Part shown: piece by piece, positions 1-4,448 of the stretch
How positions within the stretch are numbered: the stretch's first letter is position 1
How the letters are laid out: each line of letters opens with the position of its first letter
DNA from: an uncultured Collinsella sp.
Lineage (GTDB): Bacteria > Actinomycetota > Coriobacteriia > Coriobacteriales > Coriobacteriaceae
Direction of reading: 5' to 3'
DNA: 6,397 nt
Assembly: GCA_900765185.1 (NCBI GenBank)
Contig: CAAFQT010000040.1
Span: 1 to 6,397, forward strand
Notes under the pieces: model-generated
Told to the model about the DNA's origin: nothing
The model's database searches: none
What the model saw: the letters and a program-made list of their open reading frames with translations, nothing else
Translations under genes and position numbers: made by a program

Positions 1-405
1 ATGAGCGTCCCCGCGCGTGTGACGCGCGTGGCGCATCCTGCGATGGGCGAGGGCGTGGGCTACGGCTTTACCTACCGCGTACCGCGCACGCGCGTTCAGA
101 TCTGCACCCTTCCGATCGGTTATGCCGATGGCCTTTCGCGTACGCTTTCCAATCGTATGGACGTGCTGTATCGCGGCGAGCGTGTGCGTCAGGTGGGCAA
201 TATCTGCATGGACCAGTTTATGGTCGCCATTCAGTCCAACCCGGCGCATGAGATTCCCGAGGCCGAGTATGGTGACGAGATGATCATTGTCGGCCGCGAT
301 GGAGATGCCGAGATTACCATGGACGAGATGGCGCGCCTACGCGGCACGATTAACTACGAGGTCGCTTGCGGCTTTGGTATGCGTCTCGACAAGGTCTACG
401 TGTAG
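1..405 (+). CDS. alr: Alanine racemase, C-terminal part (5' end outside window)
   Basis: PLP-dependent enzyme that interconverts L- and D-alanine in the cytoplasm, supplying D-Ala for peptidoglycan. Only the last 134 residues are present, against roughly 370-380 for the family, so this is the C-terminal beta-domain. Seen in the sequence: the catalytic tyrosine motif GYADG (Tyr41 of this fragment, equivalent to Tyr265 of the Geobacillus enzyme), the ICMDQ motif (Met70, equivalent to Met312), and GTINYE at 115-120 near the end. The ATG at position 1 matches the conserved internal Met of the usual 'MSVxARVT' segment, so it is not the true start. The stop at 403-405 lies 8 nt before the next gene and overlaps that gene's AGGAG ribosome binding site, indicating an operon. 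Nothing suggests a pseudogene; the truncation is only the window edge. Confidence 0.95.
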   Translation: MSVPARVTRVAHPAMGEGVGYGFTYRVPRTRVQICTLPIGYADGLSRTLSNRMDVLYRGERVRQVGNICMDQFMVAIQSNPAHEIPEAEYGDEMIIVGRDGDAEITMDEMARLRGTINYEVACGFGMRLDKVYV

Positions 406-413
406 GAGTCGCT

Positions 414-1034
414 ATGGGCGTCATGCACATTCCCGGCCATAGCCATCAGACGCCGCGCGAGGTCGCACTCGAGGAGATCGAGGCCGTTCTGGGCGATTGT
501 CACCTTTGCCAGCTTTACCAGTCGCGCCACAACATCGTGTTTGGCGTGGGAAACCCCCGCGCTCGCGTGATGTTTATTGGCGAGGCGCCGGGCCGTAATG
601 AGGATTTGCAGGGCGAGCCCTTTGTGGGGGCGGCAGGCGAGGACCTCAACGGCATTTTGTCGCTGGCGGGGCTCAAACGCGAAGACGTCTACATTGCCAA
701 CGTGCTTAAGTGCCGCCCGCCGGGAAACCGCAATCCACGTCCCGAGGAAGTGCTGGCTTGCTCGCCGTTTTTGCGTGAGCAGATTCGAAGCATCTGGCCC
801 GATATTATCGTGACGCTCGGCAACCCCGCGACGCACTTTGTGCTTAAGACCGAGATTGGCATTACTAAGCTGCGCGGCAGGTTCCACCAGATGGGGCATT
901 TTGTAGTAATGCCCACGTTCCATCCGGCAGCAGCGCTGCGCAATCCGGCGTGGCAGGAGCTGCTGGAGGAAGACTTTAAGATGCTGGGCGATTATCTGGA
1001 GCGACATCCCGCACCAGAGGACGCCTCGGAATAA
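414..1034 (+). CDS. Family 4 uracil-DNA glycosylase (Fe-S type)
   Basis: Predicted to remove uracil from DNA, starting base excision repair of deaminated cytosine. The 206-residue product has the family-4 layout: four cysteines placed for a [4Fe-4S] cluster (C29 and C32 in a CxxC pair, then C100 and C116), the GEAPG motif at 56-60 followed by the conserved ED/GEPFVG segment to about residue 72, and the HPAAALR motif at 170-176, whose His170 belongs to the uracil-binding site. The length is normal for the family. The ATG at 414 is chosen because AGGAG (404-408) lies 5 nt upstream. An in-frame ATG at 423 would sit too far from that site, and an in-frame ATG at 366 lies inside alr. The gene is 8 nt after alr and 12 nt before tsaE, so it is probably co-transcribed with both. 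Family-4 and SPO1-polymerase-related glycosylases are hard to separate, but the four cysteines make the class firm. Confidence 0.93.
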   Translation: MGVMHIPGHSHQTPREVALEEIEAVLGDCHLCQLYQSRHNIVFGVGNPRARVMFIGEAPGRNEDLQGEPFVGAAGEDLNGILSLAGLKREDVYIANVLKCRPPGNRNPRPEEVLACSPFLREQIRSIWPDIIVTLGNPATHFVLKTEIGITKLRGRFHQMGHFVVMPTFHPAAALRNPAWQELLEEDFKMLGDYLERHPAPEDASE

Positions 1035-1046
1035 TAAGGAGCATAT

Positions 1047-1553
1047 ATGTCCCTGGAGCGCCTGGGGGTAGGTACTTACAAAACGACTTGCGCTGCCGAT
1101 ACGGAGTACTTTGGCGAGCTAATTGCACCGTGCCTTGAGGACGGCGATGTGCTCATCCTGACCGGTGGCCTGGGAGTGGGCAAAACTCACTTTACCAAGG
1201 GCGTCTCGCGCGGGCTGGGCGATGGGCATATGGTTACGAGTCCTACGTTTGCGCTCATGGCCGTTCACGATCAAGGTCGTATTCCGCTGTTTCACTTTGA
1301 TCTATACCGCCTGGAGCATGCCTACGAGCTCGAGGATACGGGCATTTTCGATGTGCTGGGCTACGAGGGTGCTTGCCTGCTGGAATGGGGCGAACAATTC
1401 CAGGACGAGCTGACGGATGAGTATCTTTCGGTGACGCTCAAGCGTGATGAGGGCGACAGCGATGTGCGAACGATAACGCTCGAGGCGCATGGTGACCGCG
1501 CAATGGAGCTTTCCCATTTGATTGATAAGGCTGTACAAGATGAGCTTGCATAA
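1047..1553 (+). CDS. tsaE: TsaE, ATPase of the tRNA t6A37 threonylcarbamoyl-transfer machinery
   Basis: Small P-loop ATPase that binds the TsaB-TsaD dimer and is needed for repeated rounds of t6A formation at A37 of ANN-decoding tRNAs in bacteria. The 168-residue product carries a Walker A motif at 40-47 (GGLGVGKT), the family segment SPTF (65-68), the FHFDLYRLE stretch at 82-90, and LLEWGE at 111-116, all characteristic of TsaE (older name YjeE). The start ATG is preceded by AAGGAG (1036-1041) with a 5-nt gap. The gene's 3' end overlaps the start of the TsaB-RimI-TsaD gene by 14 nt, which suggests translational coupling of the ATPase with its partner proteins. Length and motifs are complete. 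Confidence 0.96.
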   Translation: MSLERLGVGTYKTTCAADTEYFGELIAPCLEDGDVLILTGGLGVGKTHFTKGVSRGLGDGHMVTSPTFALMAVHDQGRIPLFHFDLYRLEHAYELEDTGIFDVLGYEGACLLEWGEQFQDELTDEYLSVTLKRDEGDSDVRTITLEAHGDRAMELSHLIDKAVQDELA

Positions 1554-3924
1554 CGACAACGCGCTGGTGGTGGCGCTCGATACCTCGACCGACATGCTTG
1601 CCTGCGCGGCAAGCTGGATTGATGAGCAGACGGGCGAGACGAAGCTCGTGAGTGGCGACCACATGTGTCGCCGTCACGCCAACGTTGAGCTCGTGAATAC
1701 CGTTGATGGCGTGCTGGCTCAAGCCGGTCTGGATCGCAGCGATGTTGGTTGCTACGTGGTCGGCCGCGGCCCGGGGTCGTTTACGGGTGTGCGCATCGGC
1801 ATCTCCACTGCCAAGGGCCTCGCGCGCGGTGCCAATGTTCCGCTGCTGGGCGTGTCGACGCTCGACGCTTGCGCTTGGACGGCGTGGAAGGCTGGCGTGC
1901 GCGGCAAGCTTGGTATCTTGGCCGATGCTATGCGCGGTGAGGTATATCCGGCGCTGTATATGCTGATCGATGAGGGTCCCGAGCGTCAATTTGAGCGCGA
2001 ACACGTGGTCAAGGCCGCCATGGCGCTCGATGAGTGGCGCCGAGCAGCGGACTGGGACCAGGTTCAGCTGACCGGTGACGGTCTCGTGCGCTATGGCAAG
2101 CTGCTGGGTGAGGACGAGACCGCCCGCTGCGTGGAGCGCGACCTGTGGTGGCCTTCGGGCGAGGGCTTGCTGCTCGCGCACGCTGCGGGTGACGGCGATC
2201 CGGCTCGCGTCCTGCCGATTTACACGCGCCTTTCGGATGCCGAGGAAAACGAGCGCAAGCGTCTTGGTCTTGCCGAGAGTGCGCAGAGCGAAATTACGGG
2301 CGTTGCCGATGAGCTTGCCGGTCGTCATCTGCAGTTCCGTCCCATGGGCGCGGCGGATGCCGAGGGCGCGAGCGCGCTGGAGGCTGCCTGCTTTGAAGGT
2401 GCCGGACACGAGGCGTGGACGCCGGGCATGTTCCTGTCCGAACTGGGCGAGGACGTCGCTGCGCCGCGTAGTTGGTGGGTGGCACACGACGACGGCAAGC
2501 TACTGGGCCTTGCCGGCGGTATGGTCGTGGACGGTGATGTGCAGATTCTGGATGTCGCCGTCGACTCGGCACATCGCCGTGAGGGCATTGCCCGCAAGCT
2601 GCTGTCGCATGTGAGCTATGATGCCCAGATGCTCGGCTGCACCACGGCTTCGCTCGAGGTCGAGGACGGCAACGAGGGCGCGATTGCGCTCTATGCCGCT
2701 CTGGGCTTTACCGAGGTGGGTCGTCGTCGTGGCTACTACGGTGTCGGCAAAGACGCCATCGTCATGACGGCCCCACTTCCCCTCGTACTTCCGGTCGATA
2801 ACGCCTCGCCCGAGCCGACGGCGGCAGAGCAGCGCGTATGGCCGCTGCCTGCGCCTGGGCGCTCCGAGGGGGAGCGTGCCGAAATTGAGCGCCGCCGCCT
2901 AGTGCTCGCTATCGAGAGCTCCTGCGACGAGACGGCCGTGGCGATTATCGATGCGGATGGCAATATGCTGGCCAACCAGGTGTCGACACAGATTGATTTT
3001 CACGCCCGCTTTGGCGGCGTGGTGCCCGAGATCGCCTCGCGCAAACACGTTGAGGTGATTGTGAGTGTCGTGGATGCGGCGCTCGAGGATGCCGCAGCAT
3101 CGCTTGGTCTTGAGGGTGGAGCCATCGCGCCGAGCGAACTCGCCGCTGTTGGCGTGACGCAGGGTCCGGGCCTGGTGGGTGCTCTGGTAGTGGGCGTCGC
3201 CTTCGCCAAGGGCTTTGCCTATGCCGCCGGCAAGCCGCTCGTGTGCGTCAACCATCTGGAGGGCCATCTGTTCGCCAACCTGCTGGCGCAGCCCGATCTC
3301 AGGCCGCCGTTTATCTTCACGCTCGTCTCGGGCGGTCATACCATGCTCGTGCACGTGAAGGCATGGGGCGACTACGAGGTACTTGGTGAGACACTCGACG
3401 ATGCTGTGGGCGAGGCCTTCGACAAGGTAGCCAAGGCGTTGGGTCTGGGCTATCCCGGTGGCCCCATCATCTCCAAGCTGGCCGAGACGGGCAACCCCCG
3501 CGCGATCGATTTTCCTCGCGCGCTTAACAGCAGGGGAGACTATCGTTTCTCGCTTTCGGGTCTTAAAACGGCCGTGACGCTCTACATCGAGCAGGAGACC
3601 AAGGCCGGGCGCACGATTCACCTGCCCGATCTGGCGGCTTCGTTTGAGGCAGCCGTCTTTGACGTTCAGTACAAGAAGGCCAAAAACGCCCTGCATGCCA
3701 CCGGATGCAAGGAATACTGCATCGGCGGCGGCGTCTCGGCTAATCCGCATCTGCGCGAGATGATGATCAAGAAGCTTGGGCGTCAGGGGATCCGCGTAAC
3801 GGTGCCACCGCTTTCGGCGTGCACCGATAACGCAGCCATGATCGCAGAGGTCGCCCGCCGTAAATTCGACCGAGGCGAAATCTCGCCGTTCGACGTCGAT
3901 GCCGATCCAAACATGACGCTGTAG
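1540..3924 (+). CDS. tsaB-rimI-tsaD: TsaB-RimI-TsaD three-domain fusion: t6A tRNA threonylcarbamoyltransferase with S18 N-acetyltransferase
   Basis: One uninterrupted frame of 794 residues joins three usually separate proteins. Residues about 8-239 are TsaB (ALDTS near the start, GRGPGSFTGVRIG at 75-87), the dimerisation partner of TsaD. Residues about 263-412 are a GNAT acetyltransferase like RimI, which acetylates the N-terminus of ribosomal protein S18. It shows the acetyl-CoA loop HRREGIA (345-351), and Glu373 and Tyr385 are spaced as E. coli RimI Glu103 and Tyr115. A Pro/Glu/Arg-rich linker (413-452) leads into TsaD (453-794), the catalytic subunit: IESSCDETAVAI, metal ligands in HLEGH (His572, His576), SGGHTML (597-603), GYPGGP, RFSLSGLKTAV (669-679), GGGVSANPHLRE (729-740) and CTDNAAMIA with the third ligand Asp763. 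The ATG at 1540 is preferred over an in-frame TTG at 1522 because the protein aligns from there and AAGG (1527-1530) lies 9 nt upstream. All three domains keep their key residues, so all are probably active. Confidence 0.95.
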   Translation: MSLHNDNALVVALDTSTDMLACAASWIDEQTGETKLVSGDHMCRRHANVELVNTVDGVLAQAGLDRSDVGCYVVGRGPGSFTGVRIGISTAKGLARGANVPLLGVSTLDACAWTAWKAGVRGKLGILADAMRGEVYPALYMLIDEGPERQFEREHVVKAAMALDEWRRAADWDQVQLTGDGLVRYGKLLGEDETARCVERDLWWPSGEGLLLAHAAGDGDPARVLPIYTRLSDAEENERKRLGLAESAQSEITGVADELAGRHLQFRPMGAADAEGASALEAACFEGAGHEAWTPGMFLSELGEDVAAPRSWWVAHDDGKLLGLAGGMVVDGDVQILDVAVDSAHRREGIARKLLSHVSYDAQMLGCTTASLEVEDGNEGAIALYAALGFTEVGRRRGYYGVGKDAIVMTAPLPLVLPVDNASPEPTAAEQRVWPLPAPGRSEGERAEIERRRLVLAIESSCDETAVAIIDADGNMLANQVSTQIDFHARFGGVVPEIASRKHVEVIVSVVDAALEDAAASLGLEGGAIAPSELAAVGVTQGPGLVGALVVGVAFAKGFAYAAGKPLVCVNHLEGHLFANLLAQPDLRPPFIFTLVSGGHTMLVHVKAWGDYEVLGETLDDAVGEAFDKVAKALGLGYPGGPIISKLAETGNPRAIDFPRALNSRGDYRFSLSGLKTAVTLYIEQETKAGRTIHLPDLAASFEAAVFDVQYKKAKNALHATGCKEYCIGGGVSANPHLREMMIKKLGRQGIRVTVPPLSACTDNAAMIAEVARRKFDRGEISPFDVDADPNMTL

Positions 3925-3940
3925 TCGTACGGGCGCGGTC

Positions 3941-3956
3941 CCCGGCGCTGCCCGGG
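3941..3956 (+). other. Short GC-rich stem-loop just after tsaD
   Basis: CCCGG (3941-3945) can pair with CCGGG (3952-3956) around a 6-nt loop; an alternative 5-bp pairing of 3932-3936 with 3956-3960 competes with it. It lies 17 nt after the stop codon. There is no T run, so it is not a terminator on its own. It may only stabilise the 3' end of the message or reflect high GC content. Confidence 0.25.
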
Positions 3957-3997
3957 CGCCAACGGCCGCATATGAACTTTCCTGCTCTACAGTCCTG

Positions 3998-4034
3998 CGC
4001 AAGACGAAGGCCACATTAAGTGGCCTTCTTTGCG
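3998..4034 (+). terminator. Terminator-like stem-loop closing the alr-tsaD gene block
   Basis: A perfect 9-bp stem, GAAGGCCAC (4006-4014) with GTGGCCTTC (4020-4028), encloses the loop ATTAA. Below it, CGCAAG (3998-4003) pairs with TTTGCG (4029-4034, one G-T pair) across a 2-nt bulge, giving about 15 bp in total. The T run is short (TTCTTT), which is common for terminators in high-GC Gram-positives. It lies about 75 nt past the tsaD stop and before the next promoter, so it fits as the operon's end. Confidence 0.8.
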
Positions 4035-4178
4035 TGCGGAACTCGCGATAAACCTTATATCCGGCCCCGCTCCCGAGGGGCATCTCTCATGCAAAAACTT
4101 TTGTCGGGTAAAGTCCGAGGTCAGTGGCGTTTTATACCGAGAAATCCAAAAAAGTTGAAAATTCATTACAAATTTGCG
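4035..4178. other. Non-coding spacer between terminator and promoter
   Basis: No coding sequence is convincing here. The first half holds one weak hairpin, GCCCC (4064-4068) with GGGGC (4077-4081). The second half, roughly 4141-4178, is markedly A/T-rich with A tracts (for example at 4148-4153), unlike the rest of the window. It could act as an UP element or carry regulator sites for the promoter that follows. Confidence 0.4.
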
Positions 4179-4207
4179 TTGACTTTAGGTAACTAAAGTT
4201 TCATACT
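4179..4207 (+). promoter_or_regulatory. Sigma-70-type promoter for the leader-cstA unit
   Basis: The -35 box TTGACT (4179-4184) is separated by exactly 17 nt from the -10 box CATACT (4202-4207). Each matches the consensus at most positions, and A/T-rich DNA lies upstream. Transcription would start near 4214, giving a leader of about 235 nt before the cstA start codon. It is the best promoter seen between the upstream terminator and cstA. Confidence 0.72.
4182..4199. promoter_or_regulatory. Perfect inverted repeat in the promoter spacer, likely operator
   Basis: ACTTTAG (4182-4188) and CTAAAGT (4193-4199) form a perfect 7-bp inverted repeat around GTAA. It overlaps the end of the -35 box and fills most of the promoter spacer, where a bound dimeric regulator would block RNA polymerase. 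The core TTTAGGTAACTAAA loosely resembles TTAGGT/ACCTAA-type boxes of DtxR/MntR-family metal regulators, but it is not a full match, so the regulator is unknown. Confidence 0.5.
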
Positions 4208-4278
4208 CCTTTTCAACCACTGGGGGATGTGAACACGCACGGATCGTTCGCATCATGATTGAAGAGGGTTTCTTAGAC

Positions 4279-4323
4279 ATGTTCACGCATCAGCTAAACA
4301 TTATCAGCGTAGTAATTATCTGA
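4279..4323 (+). CDS. Ile/Val-rich leader peptide upstream of cstA
   Basis: A 14-codon ORF encodes MFTHQLNIISVVII. Four of its 14 residues are Ile and two are Val, and six of the last seven residues are Ile, Ser or Val arranged IISVVII before the TGA. GAAGAGGG (4261-4268) lies 10 nt before the ATG and can serve as ribosome binding site. An in-frame ATG at 4255 would give 22 residues but has no good binding site. The ORF sits inside the cstA 5' leader, followed by alternative hairpins and a strong terminator, the arrangement of amino-acid biosynthetic attenuators such as ilv leaders. The likely role is not the peptide itself but sensing charged tRNA-Ile and tRNA-Val through ribosome stalling. 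GTA is used twice in a row for Val although the genes around it favour GTC or GTG. The role is inferred; it is too short for homology proof. Confidence 0.6.
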   Translation: MFTHQLNIISVVII

Positions 4324-4367
4324 TGCGGGTTAGCACATACAGCTAGCCCGTACGATAACGGGCGGCT
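4286..4367 (+). promoter_or_regulatory. Chain of mutually exclusive leader RNA helices (putative attenuator)
   Basis: Helix P0 pairs CGCATCAG (4286-4293) with CTGATGCG (4320-4327), enclosing the Ile/Val codons. P1 pairs 4326-4334 with 4342-4350 (9 bp, one G-T pair, loop ACATACA). P2 pairs GCCCGT (4346-4351) with ACGGGC (4358-4363). A candidate antiterminator pairs GGCGGCT (4361-4367) with GGCCGTC (4380-4386), 7 bp including two G-T pairs, which would occupy the 5' arm of the terminator at 4375-4408. Each helix shares bases with the next, so only alternate members can coexist. The pairings are read directly from the sequence; their use as a switch is inferred. Confidence 0.5.
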
Positions 4368-4374
4368 GATGAAG

Positions 4375-4413
4375 ATGAGGGCCGTCGAGCGCAACCGACG
4401 GCCCTCATTTTTT
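4375..4413 (+). terminator. Strong intrinsic terminator in the cstA leader
   Basis: A 12-13 bp uninterrupted stem pairs 4375-4387 (core GAGGGCCGTCG) with 4396-4408 (core CGACGGCCCTC) around an 8-nt loop. It is followed at once by six T residues (4408-4413). It ends 35 nt before the cstA ATG and downstream of the leader promoter, so it must be bypassed for cstA to be made from that promoter. No full gene precedes it, which marks it as an attenuator and not an operon end. Confidence 0.88.
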
Positions 4414-4433
4414 ATGTCTAGGAAGTTCTTTTT

Positions 4434-4441
4434 AGAGGAGG
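4434..4441 (+). promoter_or_regulatory. Strong Shine-Dalgarno site of cstA
   Basis: AGAGGAGG lies 7 nt before the ATG at 4449 and is close to the full anti-16S complement. It fixes the start and predicts high translation once the terminator is passed. Confidence 0.85.
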
Positions 4442-4448
4442 AAATGTA

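Noticed and set aside
1..3. ATG at position 1 as a true start
   Set aside because: The following residues match the interior of alanine racemase; the N-terminal PLP-binding barrel domain must lie outside the window.
1522..1539. TTG at 1522 as start of the fusion gene
   Set aside because: It adds six residues not typical of TsaB and has no suitably placed binding site; ATG at 1540 has AAGG 9 nt upstream.
1438..2487. Long minus-strand open frame opposite TsaB/RimI
   Set aside because: Composition is typical of an antisense shadow of a high-GC gene, and the plus strand has clear TsaB and GNAT motifs.
2899..4083. Long minus-strand open frame opposite the TsaD part
   Set aside because: The plus strand encodes unmistakable TsaD motifs throughout; the reverse frame shows no recognisable domain and crosses the terminator region.
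4228..4243. CRP-like half site TGTGA upstream of the leader ORF
   Set aside because: Only one half matches; the partner half is ACGGA in place of TCACA, and the site lies downstream of the predicted transcription start.
4214..4448. T-box riboswitch as explanation for the cstA leader
   Set aside because: No T-box consensus (AGGGTGGNACCGCG-like) is present, and the leader ORF with Ile/Val codons explains the terminator better.
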